Made by a program: the position numbers and the translations under genes. Positions 1 to 13,247 of a stretch of 64,000 nucleotides of DNA are shown here, in pieces; positions within the stretch are counted from its first letter, which is position 1, and each line of letters begins with the position of its first letter. This stretch comes from Epiperipatus broadwayi (lineage: Eukaryota; Onychophora; Udeonychophora; Euonychophora; Peripatidae). Under the pieces are notes generated by a model, which saw only the letters and a list, made by a program, of their open reading frames with translations, did no database searches and was not told where the DNA came from. The stretch lies in assembly GCA_028023455.1 (NCBI GenBank), contig JAQFVV010006428.1, positions 1,533,501 through 1,597,500 of the forward strand. The letters run 5' to 3'.

Positions 1-1965
1 ATAATTGCATCCTGTATGATTGAAGACATCTTCATTTAAAAATTTTCTTTAGTCAATTTTAAGAAGAGCACATTAGTATGTAATGAAATAGTCTTAGGTC
101 ATATCATTGGTTGTAATGGGATAAGGATTCAGATCATTTTTAAGATTATGCAACTTCTATAATCATTTCTACCAAAAATTTTCTGATTACATGAAACCAT
201 TACTCTCATAAGACAATGAGAAATGGAACTGGACTGAAGAGTAGGATGAGGCATTTGCTGGAATAAAAACAGGATTTCTAGAGCAACTATGGTAGCATTT
301 TCTGATTTTAGCAAACCATTTATCATATAGACAGATAGCAGTGGTTGTGGACTAAAGATAACTTCATTCCAAATTCAGGAGGATGGCCAAGCAGGAATCC
401 TATATTTTTATCATCCATCTCTTAAAGGGTCTAGAAATAAATTTATACATTTACTGAGAAACAGGCACTAGGAATAGTTTGCGCTTTCCAGAACTTTCAA
501 CAAATGCTTCTCAGATCAAGGTTATAGTGATCACTGATGATAAAAGCCTTGAATTCTTGTACAACAGTTACCTAATTAATAGTCATTTTGTTAGGTGGAA
601 TCTGTTGCTACAAGAATTCAACTGTACAGCCAAATACTGTAAAGGATCAGAAAACGTAGTTGATGCACTAAGTCAAAATTCATGTTGATCAGAACAACAA
701 CACTTAGCAGTGGATAATATCTACATTATGAACATTGATTTAATATTCAATGAAAATGTAGAGAACAATTTAGTAAACATCCATAATAGACAATCTGAAG
801 ATAAAGATTTGACTCCAATCATTAAAACCTTAAATGGAAAAAGAAATTCTGTACACAGCCAAAAATCTTAATCAATACAAGTTAGATAATCAGGTCTTGA
901 CATATAAAATAAACAATATAGATGAGTGGAGGGTAGTAATACCTGAAATATTAAAAAACCCACTTATACAATACATACATAAAAAACCCACTTATACAAT
1001 ACATACATTGTTTCTATGGGCACTACAGAGCCCACAAACATTAAAAAATTGGTTTTACTGGCCCAGAATGTACAAAGACATCCTAAAACAATTACAAAAT
1101 TGTCAAATATGCTTAAAAGCCAAACCAGTCAACAAGAGTTACATTAATTCAGTAAGATCTATCAAACCAGGAAGACCAAATTAGATCTTAGCTATAGATT
1201 TTTATGGACCTTTACCTCCATCAAATAAACAAATGTATTTGTTAGTAGCTTATGATCTTTCCAAAATTTGTGGCAGCTTACCCAATATCCCAAGCTAATA
1301 CTAGATATATCATCTAAATATTAGACACCCTCTATTTGAAAAAGATAGGAAAGCCAGGAATGGTTTCAATGAATCATGGTACCCCTTTCCTATCCAAATA
1401 ATGGAATAAATGGGCAATAAACAAATAAAACATGCTAACCTCCATTACAAAATCCACAGTCAAACCCCTGTGAACACATAATGTGGGAACTTAAATGTTT
1501 GTTCAGGACCTATTTGGAGAACAAACATAAAGGTTGAGTAAAGCACATGTAACATGTGGTTGATTACATAAATTAGGGTATAAATGAATCAACAGGATTC
1601 ACATCCATTAGACTGCCTTGAACCAAAATATACCAATTTTATTCCAAAAATACATACCAACAACTACAAAAACACCTATAGACACAGAAAAAGATCAAAG
1701 GGAAGCACATAAAACGATAACACATATGGCCTATAAATGCAACAAAAGTAAAATAAAGATTACTAATTCAAAGTAGGTCACAAGGTGTTCATAAAAACAT
1801 CACATATTAGTAAACCACAAGAGTTCATATTCCATAAATTCTGCAATCTATGACACTTTACTGTCTTCAAATGTGCAGGTTCAAATGCGTATTGGATGGA
1901 TTGCAGGGTGAAAATCTCTGGCACATACAATGCCCGAATACAAAAACCTTACTGAGAAAAAATAT
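1..1965 (+). pseudogene. Ty3/gypsy pol fragment, family B copy 1 (RT end, RNase H, integrase)
   Basis: This is a decayed pol gene of an LTR retrotransposon, cut by the window start. The first codons read IIAS, which follow the YxDD box in the related copy at 27.4 kb, so the window opens just after the reverse transcriptase active site. LGHIIG (93-110) belongs to the RT C-terminal part. RNase H follows, with TDDKSLEFL near 533 and RW, Y and DALSQ residues to about 685. The integrase zinc-binding region ends with CQIC (1101-1112). The catalytic core begins IDFYGPLPP near 1192 and is broken by stops. A C-terminal GPY/F-like segment with NAYW and TYNARI motifs lies near 1880-1940. A perfect 28-bp tandem duplication (953-980 and 981-1008) disrupts the HHCC region. 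No LTR was recognised downstream. Non-functional. Confidence 0.8.
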
Positions 1966-3770
1966 TAATTTCCTCACACAATGTTCTAATTGGTATAAAA
2001 TCATATTACATCGGGTTAAAATAAAAATGAAAATAAAACCATCAAGGAAAATTTGTGTGTGTGTGTGTAAAATACTGGGATCAATTGATAAGAATACTTC
2101 ACATGAAATGCTAAAATACACGCAACAGAGTACCTTAGGACTGATCAAATAAACAAGTCCACCATTCCGATAGAAATGGATATTCAACCATTTAAGTAGC
2201 ATTAGAACAAATCTAATAAGCCTCACATAAGAGCAGGATTAATGATATTAAACACATATATGTCTATATGATATTTACAGAAGATACTTATACATAATAA
2301 GGATCAAATCCCTAACTAACACTATCATCCTGACATATACACTAAACCAACAATTTAAGAAAAAGCAGACTAAAAGAAAATTTTAATCTGAAATAACAAA
2401 TCTAAAAATTACTAAATACACCAAAAAAATAAATTTGAGAATTAAAATAAACATGTATTTTAATCTTTTAAGTAGGGAGGATATATTAAACTGACCACAC
2501 AAAAATCACCACTTACACCTCCATCTTAAAGACCATTACCACCAAAAATTGGCAAAAGCATATTATTAATTATATGCTAATAATTTTGTGTGAAATTGTC
2601 AGTTAAAAATATATTCTTGACAGTACTGACTTATATATATACTAAACCCTTAAATGCACGCAAATAAAAATCTTGAAAAGCAAAAGAAAGAAATGATTAA
2701 TGTTAAATTTTTTTTTGTTTATTAATCCAGCATAAAATTCTATAAATATCATGTCAACAATGAAAATAAGAACACATACTTAAAACTCTCTTTCAAAAAC
2801 AAATTTATTGCACATTTAGACCAAAGAAATACAGACCGAAAAGTATAAAACAAGTAAATGATTATGAAATAACATGCAAAAAAAAAAAGGGGGGGGGAAG
2901 GTATATTTGAGTTGATGTTTGCACAGGGAACATTTGTGACTTGTTTATTGTTTCAAAAATAGACCATAGAAACACAATTTGTCTAAAGTTCATTTTCTTT
3001 GTCCACCAGTTTCAACATCTATTTGTGGTAAGTGCAGCAGGAAAGATTAAAATGAGATGCTGTTAGTAGGTAATATTAGTACCCATGTTTCAGTTTTATG
3101 AAATGATGTAGACAACAGCCACCTGACAAACAGCGAAGTTGCGGAAAAGCTCTATCCAATTGCAATGGAATCCCAGGTTTGTGCAGCTGTGAAGGGGTCA
3201 GCAGTGTACATATAAGACAAAATAGAACAACTTGATTTTTCTTTTTTTTTAAAAATGAAGGCAAATAAATTATGTCTTCAAGAAAACTTGCTAAATTCCT
3301 AAAATTTATTGTCATCTTAACTATCCTCAATATTAAATCTCATAAGCCACTATAATTGCAACTTAAGGAAGTTGATTAAAATACCTTAATTCCATAAAGC
3401 TTGTATTTTTAACTCAAATTATAAGCTAAAAAAGAAATGCATGGCTAGGAAGTGAGAAAATATCAGGGGTGTGGGGGTGTGGAACTGCTCATCATACAAC
3501 CAGGAGTTCCTGACATGATTATCATTTAAAATTAATAAACTGATGACCATGCTAACAAAAGATCTACAATGTACTATAGTAAATCAAAAAATTATCTGAT
3601 CATAGGAAAAATAGTTTATAAAAGGACTTGCCATTGTGAAGATCCAATTGGTGATCTTGAAGAGCGCCTAAGAGCCCCTGCACAAAAAGTTCGACTTTTG
3701 ATTGCATTTGCAAGCAAACAATATATGTCACTCTTATGGGTCTTTTTTCTTTCTTTCTGCAATCAAAACT
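1966..3770. other. AT-rich stretch without a recognised gene
   Basis: No LTR for the upstream gypsy fragment could be found by eye. Two short islands of higher GC stand out, at about 3090-3210 and 3625-3745. Both stay open for 60-85 codons, and the second encodes GDLEERLRAPAQKVRLL. Neither matches a family I know, and no convincing splice sites frame them. They may be decayed repeats. Confidence 0.5.
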
Positions 3771-4235
3771 AATATTTCATTTGTTGTTCAAAGGTTGATA
3801 AAAGTAAGATTTGTCTTCATTTTTAAATATATTCATAGTAATTGTAGTGTAATTAATCTGTACATAAATAAAAGCAATAGACAAAGTTCACCCTATAATT
3901 TAAAAACAAAATTAGTTTAGCTTACATAACAATAGAAACTAAAGATAGAATGTTATTATTCTATCTTTTCATGGTTTTTAACATTACATAATTCCATGGG
4001 AGGTAGTGAATTCCACCTTTCAGTTAGAGATATTTAAAATAATTATGATTTATTATTATATTTATTAAGAATAATATTTCATTTAATTCTCAAAGGTTGT
4101 TAAAAGTAAAAATTGTTCTTCATCCTCTAAATATATTAATGGTAATTGCAGGGTATTTAGTTTCTACATAAATTAAACAAATATCAAAATTCATCTTATG
4201 ATATAAATACGAAGTCAAAATATAAGGTTATATAG
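3771..4235 (+). repeat. Diverged tandem duplication, period about 302 bp
   Basis: The segment beginning AATATTTCATTT at 3771 recurs at 4073 in the same orientation. Shared blocks include CAAAGGTTG, a TTCTTCAT/TGTCTTCAT block, AAATATATTCAT/AAATATATTAAT and CTACATAAA/GTACATAAA. The two copies are clearly diverged, so the duplication is old. It lies just outside the left arm of the 4.25-11.28 kb palindrome. Confidence 0.55.
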
Positions 4236-4629
4236 CCAACAGAACCTAAATATAAAGATATATTGGTACTTATATAGTTTGCCTGCCATCCATTTTATTT
4301 TAAATTATCCATTTCCAAGGGTTTCCAACTCATGGTATAAACAATATGGCTGACTGTAAGTTATCATATTCAAAACTTATGTTTTTATTTATTTATTAAA
4401 ATGATGAAGAAACACAAAAGTCTAAAGGGTTGTAATTAAAAACTTTTTAAACATAAATGTAGTAACACAAATAAAAATAAAACATGATTATGGAACACAC
4501 ACCTTCTAGTTTTGAAAACATTCCATTGAAACACACAAAAATCCAAAGGATTGTAATTATTTTTCTTTAAAGTAAATTCACTACATCACCTGTATACTAA
4601 TCTCAGTGCACTCTCAAATGTTTTGGAGC

Positions 4630-5314
4630 TGTGATGTACTTGATTTAATGTTACTTATGAGAAACAACCAAATACACCTAATTCAAGTAACGATTACTCT
4701 CTTGCATAAAAATAAGATATCCTACTTACAGATACAAGATTTTATTAGTATGAAAAATAACAATCATTTATAAACAGAATTATCATTAGTTCTACTAGCG
4801 CTTGTAAGGCTTACAAAAATAATAATAAGACAGGTATAGTCTGTATAATTACCCTAGGTCGGTCTTTGGTACCTTCAGACCCGAATATCTGGTTCTCCTC
4901 CCATCGTTGGTCCTGTTCTGAATTCGTGCTACACTTTAGTCTCTCAGAAACTCAGGACTCGCACTAATCTGTCCTTTCTCTGCTAGATTATATCTACTTT
5001 TTGTTCTATTGTTTAGTCCTTATCAATTTTAATCACCATATTATTCTGGGCTTATTTCTGAACTAATTAATTAAATTGTTCTTTACATTTTTAATCCTTT
5101 ATTTAATTAATTATTTATTCGGATCTTCCATCTTGTTTTTCACCTTGCTTTTAATAAAATATCTATATGAAAAACCATTTGTAATTTCTAATTTTCATTT
5201 TTATTAAATCTACTCCTTTACTTTCACATGTAATTATTTAACACTATTAACTTCTGGAGTACACACAGTTTCAAACGTATTTTCTCTTAATATTAATCGT
5301 ACTACAACATAACA
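4630..5314 (-). repeat. 3' LTR of gypsy family A element
   Basis: 685-bp long terminal repeat, bounded on the plus strand by TGTGATG and ACATAACA. It is the 3' LTR because the element reads on the minus strand. It matches 9271-9955 almost throughout, and the third copy at 44635-45319 in opposite orientation. Confidence 0.95.
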
Positions 5315-5330
5315 ATTCCTCCCCCACTCC
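5315..5330 (-). promoter_or_regulatory. Polypurine tract of gypsy family A
   Basis: Immediately inside the 3' LTR, the minus strand reads a run of purines ending GTGGGGGAGGAAT. This is the expected primer for plus-strand DNA synthesis. Its position against the LTR edge supports both the element's orientation and its boundary. Confidence 0.85.
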
Positions 5331-5342
5331 AGAAGTTACGGT

Positions 5343-8300
5343 TTATCCATCTTGTACATATTCTTTTAGGTACAAAAGTCTTCTTTTACATCGTATTAGT
5401 CTAGGTGATTTCCTCTTTTCAATCTGTATTTTATCCTCTTCAACCGCATCTTCTTCGATGTCGGTCAGTATCATCTGTTTATCTGAATTCTTTTCATTTT
5501 CATGTTGGAACTGCTGGAATATATCTAGTTGTATGTCATCTTCACTTTTACGAATATGATTTTTGTGATGCTTATATATGTTTCCATTTTTGCCTTTAAT
5601 ATAAATTTGCTTTGATCACGCCCGTTCAATTTTTCCATTAACCCATTGTTTACGTAGTATATCTCTGAATATTACCACGTCTCCAATGTTAAAGTTTTTC
5701 ACTGTGTCTTGATTATATTTATATATATGTGTATCAGGTCGCAAAAAATCTAAATTAGTTTGTATTTTCCGACTGAATAACATTTCATCTGGCGATTTTC
5801 CAGTCATTGTTGATGGAGTTATATGTTGATACATCATGAATTCCTGTAAGATGTTTTTCATATCCGTATTTTTGTTTTTTCTTAAATATTTATTCACTTT
5901 CCCTTTCACGTTTTCTGCCAAACTATTTGATTCAGGGTGATAAGGGGGTGTAAATACATGTTTGATGTCTCATTTTCCAAATTGTATTTTTAATTCTTCA
6001 CTCGCAAATCCAGTTCCGTTGTCAGAGATGATTGCTTGTGGAAATTCGTGTATATAAAATATGTCTGTTAAACATTTTATTGTTTCGTTTACACTAGTAT
6101 TTTTAACCTCGTGACATTCTTTCCATTTAGAGAAAGCATCGATTAAAATTAAATAATTTCTTCCTTCTATTGGACCCACATGGTCTATATGAAGTCTTTG
6201 CCATGGATATATTGGTTTAGGCCAAGAAGAATATTGTTTATTCAGCAGAGCTATTTCAGACTTACATTTATCACATTTCTTAATATACTTTTCAATATCA
6301 TTACTTATCTGCGGCCACCAAACATAACTCCGAGCTAGAGCTTTAGCTCGCACGATGCCTGGGTGCCCTTGATGCAAAAGTTCTAGAACTTTCATTCTCC
6401 CTATAGGAGGTATAACTACCCTGTCTTCCATATTAATACACCCTTTACAGACCGACAACTGGTCCCTATTGACCCAAAACCCCATTGCTACATTTTCAGG
6501 TTTTTTTATTAGGCCAACCTTTGCTTATCCATTTCCTAAGTAATGCATACCCATCATTTTCATTTGTCCATGTCTGAACTACTTTACTATTTATGACTTG
6601 TGATTTCATATTGTCAATGTGATTAACTTCCACATCAGTTTCATAGTTGTCATTATTTCTGGGCACTCTAGATAGAACGTCCGCATGAGAAATTATCTTT
6701 CCTTTTTGATATTTTAGATTGAAATCATAAGCAGTAAGTGTATTAGCCCATCTGAGCATGTGTGGACTTAAATGCTCTGGCATCAGATGATCTTTTCCTA
6801 TAATCCCTAACAAAGGTTTGTGATCTGTTACTAATTCAAATTTCCGTCCATATATAAACTGGTGAAATTTTTTCACAGCAAACATGACTGCCAAAGCTTC
6901 TTTGTCCAACTGACTATAATTTTTTTCAGCTTTAGACAAAGTCCGAGAAGCATAAGCTACAGGAAATTCATGCCCATCTATTTGATGCGCAAAAACGGCT
7001 CCGATTTCGTATTGTGATGCATCTGTAGTATTAGTTTATGTCTTTGTCGCTATCAAAATGCACTAATAAGCTACTAGAGGTTAACAATTCCTTAACTGCT
7101 TTAAAAACTTTTTCATGTTTGGTATTCCAAATCCATTTCTGATCTTTGTGTAGCAGTTCATATAGAGGAGTTGCGACCATCACTTTGTTCTTTAGAAAAG
7201 GTTCGAAAAAATTAATCAAACCTAGGAAAGCTTGAAGTTGCTTGACATTTATTGGGCTTGGAACATCTTTGTCTGCCCTATTTTTTTCAGTTAATGGACT
7301 TTTCCCTTTTTCTGAAATAAGATGGCCTAAAAACTTTAATTCTTCCGTTTTCCAAACACATTTTTTAATATTTAATTTTACCCCTGCGTTATTTAGTTTC
7401 TCGCATACTTCCCGAATTTTACTTTTTAATTTTTCTGGTGATGTCACAGCAATCAAAATATCATCATAATATGGTGTCACTCCTTCCAAGCCTTGTAATA
7501 TTGAATTTATTTTTGCTTGAAATATGTTTGGAGCTGATGTAATTCCAAAAGGGAGATGATTACATTTTAATAATCCAAAAGGGGTCATAATTGTTAATAA
7601 CCGAGCTGTATCATCCGTAACTTTTAGTTGGTGATATGCCAAATTTAAATCCAATTTCGCAAATTTTTTTGCTTTAGCTAGATTACTGAGAATCTCATGT
7701 ATATTAGGCACCGGGTAAGCTCCTTTATTAAGATACTTATTTACTGTTGTTCTATAATCTCCACACAGCCTAATTTTTCTATCTGGTTTTGTTAACACAA
7801 CAATCAGCGTGGCCCAATCCGCCTCCTCGACTGGGGATAACACATCTTTTTTAACTAATGCTTCTATTTTTTCCTCTACTAACTGCCTTTTTGCAAAAGG
7901 TATTTTTCTCAGTTTACAAATAACCGGTTTAGCATTTTCATTTAAGTGCAAGTCAATGGGCTTTGTTTTTATCAGACCTAAATCTTCCGTAAATAAATTC
8001 GGATATAACTCTATCATTATTTTTTCCACCAAGACCTTTTTAACTATATTAAATTTAATGCCTAAGTCTTTAAACCAGTTTCTTCCTATTAACGGACTAA
8101 TATCTTTATCTACTATATATATATATATATAGGTAATTTGTAGTTTTTATTTTTAAAACCAACTATTACTTCAGATTTCCCAATTAACTTGATCGGGTTC
8201 CCTTTGACATCTCTAACATTAATGTTAGCTTTTTGTATTTTAATCTGAGGGCTCTCTGTGGATATTTCCTTCCACTTTTTCATAGATATTAATGAAATTC

Positions 8301-8358
8301 CTGATCCACTATCTATTTCCAATTCTACTCTTTTGTTACTTAACTTAATCTCTAGCAT
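5343..8358 (-). pseudogene. Gypsy family A pol (protease, RT, RNase H, integrase), broken
   Basis: Pol would cut the polyprotein, copy RNA to DNA and integrate it. Protease shows the DSG catalytic motif (IDSGSGISLI, about 8277-8306). Reverse transcriptase (about 7031-8032) has LPFG and the active-site motif YYDD near 7462-7473. RNase H (about 6660-7025) has TDHKPLLGI and ADVLSR. Integrase (about 5616-6480) has HPGIVRA, the CDKC zinc-binding pair, and the DDE acids within HIDHVGP, SDNGTGF and the PESNSLAEN segment. A charged tail continues to a TAA at 5343-5345. Frames change at the (TA)n run near 8113-8130, near 6940-7030 and near 6490. In-frame stops lie near 5967 and 5613. Active-site residues survive, but the reading frame does not. 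Confidence 0.9.
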
Positions 8359-9174
8359 GAATTGATCCTGCTCATTTTTTAAGATATTTTTTTTAATTAC
8401 TGATTTCCACTGTTTCTGATCTTTACCATATTCACATTTTCATTTAGGTTTTTTGCACACTGCTGCTAAATGGCCTTTGCCCCCACAGTTGTATCATTTT
8501 TCGTTCCTCCATTTACAGCTTTTAGACAAATGACCTACTTTACCACAACAAAAACATTTTATTTCGAAACTTTTCCCTTCTTTAGTACAGTCCTTATCCT
8601 TTCTCTCTATTTTAAAAATAGTATTCCTATAGTTTTCCTCTGTTCTATTTGAAAAAGCTAAAGTTTGTTCTACCACTGATTCGTATACTATTCCTTTTTG
8701 AATAGCACCTTCATAAGTCATCTGAGTTTCAATTAATAACAATTGACACAATTTATCTTCCTTCATTCCCCATAATAACTGGTCAATAAGAATTTGTTCC
8801 ACAAAGTCGCCGTACTCACAATTCTTGCTAATTGGCGTAGAACAATATCATATTTCTTTATCGATTCGAGTTTGTCTTGTTTGCGGTTTCTCAATTTTAA
8901 CCTAGCTAAATACTTCGATGGTCTTGGGCTAAAATAATCTGTTAATCTGAACCAGGTCATCGTAGTTACCACTATCTGTAACTTGTCCATTATACAATTT
9001 GTTTACTATTTCAATAATTTTTCTACCTGACAAACATAATAATGCTGCTACTTTCCTGTCATTTTCAATAATACTATTTAACTTAAAATAATTTTGCAAT
9101 TGAAGCACATAATAGGGTCATTCGTGTGGATTATCTATCCCAAATTCCGATATATTAGCTTGTCCCATCGACAT
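8359..9174 (-). pseudogene. Gypsy family A gag, broken
   Basis: Gag would form the retrotransposon particle and bind its RNA. Translation would start at the ATG at 9174 (MSMGQANISEFG), about 95 bp inside the 5' LTR. Near the C-terminus a CCHC zinc knuckle, CFCCGKVGHLSKSC, is intact around 8515-8556. A second knuckle-like unit (YNCGGKGHLAAVC) follows but has lost its first cysteine. At least five in-frame stops and a frameshift between about 8800 and 8990 break the frame. The gag end and the protease start share one frame, which suggests an original gag-pol fusion or readthrough. Confidence 0.8.
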
Positions 9175-9256
9175 TTTAATTCTTTAACAACTCACCGACT
9201 TCTGAATTACTGTTTGGTGTATTTCTTTCATAAGCTTGAAAAACAGGTTTTCTCCT

Positions 9257-9266
9257 GACTGCACCA
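9257..9266 (-). promoter_or_regulatory. tRNA primer-binding site of gypsy family A
   Basis: Four bases inside the 5' LTR, the minus strand reads TGGTGCAGTC. The third copy at 45324 has TGGCGCAGTC in the same place, so the family sequence probably begins TGGCGCAGTC. That form resembles the serine-tRNA type of primer site known from some insect gypsy elements. The tRNA assignment is from memory. Confidence 0.75.
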
Positions 9267-9270
9267 AAAT

Positions 9271-9955
9271 TGTGATGTACTTGATTTAATGTTACTTACG
9301 AGAAACAACCAAATACACTTAATTCAAGTAACAATTACTCTCTTGCATAAAAATAAGATATCCCACTTACAGATACAAGATTTTATTAGTATGAAAAATA
9401 ACAATCATTTATAAACAGAATTATCATTAGTTCTTCTAGCGCCTGTAAGACTTACAAAAATAATAATAAGACAGGTATAGTCTGTATAATTACCCTAGGT
9501 CGGTCTTTGGTACCTTCAGACCTGAATATCTGGTTCTCCTCCCATCGTTGGTCCTGTTCTGAATTCGCCCTACACTTTAGTCTCTCAGAAAATCAGGACT
9601 CACACTAATCTGTCCTTTCTCTGCTAGATTATATCTACTTTTTGTTCTATTGTTTATTCCTTATCAATTTTAATCACCAAATTATTCTGGGCTTATTTCT
9701 GAACTAATTAATTAAATTGTTCTTTACATTTTTAATCCTTTATTTAATTAATTATTTATTCAGATCTTCCATCTTGTTTTTCACCTTGCTTTTAATAAAA
9801 TATCTATATGAAAAACCATTTGTAATTTCTAATTTTCATTTTTATTAAATCTACTCCTTTACTTTCACATGTAATTATTTAACATTATTAACTTCTGGAG
9901 TACACACAGTTTCAAACGTATTTTCTCTTAATATTAACCGTACTACAACATAACA
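9271..9955 (-). repeat. 5' LTR of gypsy family A element
   Basis: Partner of the LTR at 4630-5314 and of equal length. It is the 5' LTR in the element's sense and should carry the promoter, although no clear TATA box was singled out in such AT-rich sequence. The outer edge is followed directly by the GGAGC target duplication. Confidence 0.95.
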
Positions 9956-11278
9956 GGAGCCTTCCAACCATGTTTGTACATGGCACTGCCATTGCATTTC
10001 CATTCACACATAAAGTATAATATCATGCCTGTAATCACATACTTTTCAGGTGGGCACTATTCTGTAATTTAGAAAATATTATACTGCTCTTGTTCTGTCG
10101 ATGAAAGATTCCAAATTTAAATCATTCTTGAGGTTTACAGCCTTAGTAAATATTACTTACGTAATTAATGTGCGTTAAATAAATTTATAATTCCAAAAAA
10201 TGATAAAACAAAAAAAAGAAATGTTAAAATAATCAACATTTGTTAATGAATGTCAACAAAAAAATAATGTTAATTTTAACAACGTGTTATCTATTCACCC
10301 CATGTTAATATTAATGAATAGAGCTTATTACAATTCAAATTTTTTAAAATTAACATTCAATTTAAAATACATTTGTTAATATTTTTAACGTTTAACTATA
10401 AACAAATTTGTGAATACATTTGTTAATATTTTTAAAGTTTAACTATAAACAAATATTGTGATTCTGAAAATTGTTTAAATTTTTTTTCTCGAACATGTAT
10501 AGCTTGTTAACTTTAAAAAATATTAACAAATGTATTCTAAATTGAATATTAATTTTAAAAAATTCGAATACATTTTTTAATAAATTCCACTCACAACATA
10601 ATGTCCAAATGTTAACACGACGTGAACAGATAACACTTGGTTAAAATTATTGTTAGTTTTTTGTTGACATTTGTTAACATGTGCTCATTTTTTTAACATT
10701 TGTTTTTTGCCTCGTTTTTAGAAATATGAAATTTGGAATCTTTCATCTATTAAACAAGATGCAGTGGAATATTTTCAAAATTCTAGGTTAGTGGCCACCT
10801 AAAAAGTATGTGATGATGGACATGATATTACACTTTATATGCAAATGGAGATGCAATGGTGATGTTTGTGTATGAACATGTTCTAAGCACCTATCTATTT
10901 GGAAAGGAATATGGTTAGAGGGTGAGTGCACGGAGATTAGTTTACAGCTGGTGTAGTGAATTTACATTAAAGAAAATTGATGACAACCCTTTGGATTTTT
11001 GTGTTTCAGTGGAATTTTTTCAAAATTATGGGATAATACTTACCCAAAATATGATATTTGTCCACATCTTTATTACAGTTTGCTTAATCATGTTTTATTT
11101 TTATTTCTTTACTGCATTTACATTAAAAAAGTTTTTAATTACAACCCTTCGGACTTTTATGTTTTTTTTATCATTTTAATATTGAATACAAAAACTTAAG
11201 AGTCAGCCACCTGACAATAAATTATTTAAAATAAAACAGATGGCAAGCTCCCAATAGGCATACTATATGTGTACCATT

Positions 11279-13247
11279 TTGTTTCCCAGACTCAAGAGTA
11301 AAGCCAACTGGAATTAATCTTATTAGTTACTGTAGTCTTATTTAGGACAACCTATTGCTTCATAAAGTAATTTAACAACCACTAACCTAGGTAGATATGG
11401 ACAAACCCAAACTGTAAACTAGACTTTTAATGGACCATCAAATTTATGGCTTAAAACATAACTGAAAGACTTAATAATGCCATTAGTAATTCTATTTCAT
11501 GATTGGAATTTTCAGATTCCTTTATGATATTTGTTAAAATTAAGCTTTCTTTAAAAAATCCATATGCTCAATAAAATAAAAATAATCAATAATGACACAA
11601 CAAAATTAATTAAAACATATGCTTTTATGTTTACCAAAATTACAAATTAATGTCAGTGTAATTTCTTGCCAATAACTTCTGTTTGTAGACAACAAAATAA
11701 TTGGTAATTCCCAATGAATATAGAGATTTTTTAATAGACAACATAAAGTGTAAATATTCTTCAATGAGTTATTGGGATATCATCTTAATGATTTTAAAAA
11801 ATCATTAAAATTTACAATATAATTCCAAATATTAAGATGCATGCATAAATTATGATAAACAAAAAAAGTCTGTTAGTGATCAAATAATTTATTATTCTAT
11901 AGCATAGTTATTCTAGCCTGTTTCTCAATTAAGATGGAATATTAGATTTGGCTAATTTTCAATACCAGCCTAACATTGGAAAGAACTTTATTCATTTATC
12001 AATCTGATATTGCTATAAGTGCATGGATAACACCACTAAAGCTCATAGAATTATATCCCCTTTCCATTGTGCAAAATAAACCTTCTAATATTACATAAAA
12101 TAAACTGGTACATTTACTTAAAGTTTTGGATATAATAGCTAGAAACTTCTGAATAAAAAAAGAACTCTAAATATTTGTTCCTGATGCAAACAAATATAAT
12201 ATTCCACATAAACTTATTGGGCCTTCTATATAAAATACACATTTCAGTTCAGTTTCAAAATAAATTCTTAATAATTATTTATGGGAATGATTGCAAACAA
12301 AAATATTTTTTTATCAAATTTTTACAGGATATTGCCTATCTCATCTACTCCAATATAGTTTTGAGACTTATTGCCACTATACCATTATATGTCCGACTTT
12401 ACCTAATATACTAACAGTTGCTGTGATGACATAGACCTCCACTTCGACAAATGCATTAGTTTTTAACTTTTTTTTATCAAAGACTTATGACTGTTAACCT
12501 TTTATGAGATTAGTAATCAAATTTTTACTTTTGTTTTACTGTCCATAAATTTTTTGAACATATTTTTTATAATTCTTATACAAGTGAAAATACATCTAAT
12601 ACAAGTATTTTCCATTTGATAATTTTGTTAATAATTTTTATTTTATTACATCAGCAGTGGAATCTCTTTGTATCATATATAAAATTAATTCACAGCATTT
12701 GTAAATTACATTTGCCAATTTTTTAACCTATCAGAATAGTGCAAAAGTTAATAGACTGATCTCCTTCACTGCATAATACTTTCTGAAAAAAACTCAGTTA
12801 TTATATGAGCTAGGTAGAGATTTAACAATATGAATCTTATTAGTAGTAGTAATAGCCTGACATCTTATTTAAATATTGTAATCACATATTTGTTGCTTTT
12901 GAAGACTGAATTTATTTGCAATAAAATATATATCTTTTATGTAATTTAAAAACATCTTATAGCTAATAAATGCAAGCACAAAAGATCTCTATTAGAAATA
13001 CATTAACTATCTGCATCATGTGTTTATGGGGTGATAAACTCCACCAAAGAAATAATGGCTCTGCAATTTGTGGTCTTATTAAATGTTTCTTTTGGCTCTA
13101 AATCCTTCTTTGGGCTTGATATGCTCTTAGGACTGATGGTATCATTGTGTTGTATTGTAACTAGGTTTGAAAAGCTCACTGGTGATACTAAAAAATTCAT
13201 GGCTCAAGTCATACCTGGAATTAATCTCCCATGACATGTATATAGAT
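11279..13247. other. AT-rich stretch without a recognised gene
   Basis: Nothing recognisable as a gene, RNA or element. About 13020-13235 is somewhat richer in GC and stays open on both strands for about 60 codons, but I can assign neither frame. It ends just before a hAT-like terminus. Confidence 0.5.

Larger units (their letters stand above)
4630..9955 (-). mobile_element. Complete but inactive Ty3/gypsy LTR retrotransposon, family A
   Basis: A 5,326-bp element lies in minus orientation, flanked by the 5-bp target duplication GGAGC (4625-4629 and 9956-9960). Both LTRs are 685 bp, start TGTTATG in the element's sense and end TCACA. A primer-binding site and a polypurine tract sit directly inside the LTRs. 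Gag, protease, reverse transcriptase, RNase H and integrase follow in that order, which defines Ty3/gypsy. Fused segments such as the FLGL connection region and HPGIVRAKALARS in integrase resemble Mag/K02A2.6-like animal elements, an inference from memory. No env-like frame lies between pol and the 3' LTR. Several frameshifts and stops make it non-autonomous. By eye the LTRs differ at about 17 of 685 positions, with no indels, so the insertion is moderately young. Confidence 0.95.
4253..11278. repeat. Large palindromic (foldback) repeat, split by a gypsy insertion
   Basis: Sequence at 4253-4629 plus 9956-10410 is the inverted counterpart of about 10430-11278. For example, the segment reading ATCCAAAGGATTGTAATTA near 4531 pairs with AACCCTTTGGATTTTTGTG near 10985, and GATTCCAAATTT near 10107 pairs with AAATTTGGAATC near 10730. 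Removing the 5,326-bp gypsy element puts inner and outer pairs around one centre near 10,420. The original palindrome was therefore about 1.7 kb with a short loop. The central part is rich in TTAACA/TGTTAA words. No transposase frame is visible, so it looks like a non-autonomous foldback element or an inverted duplication. Confidence 0.8.

Noticed and set aside
13031-13234. 67-codon frame in a GC-richer pocket
   Set aside because: Both strands are open and no splice sites or family match support it. Left as unexplained.
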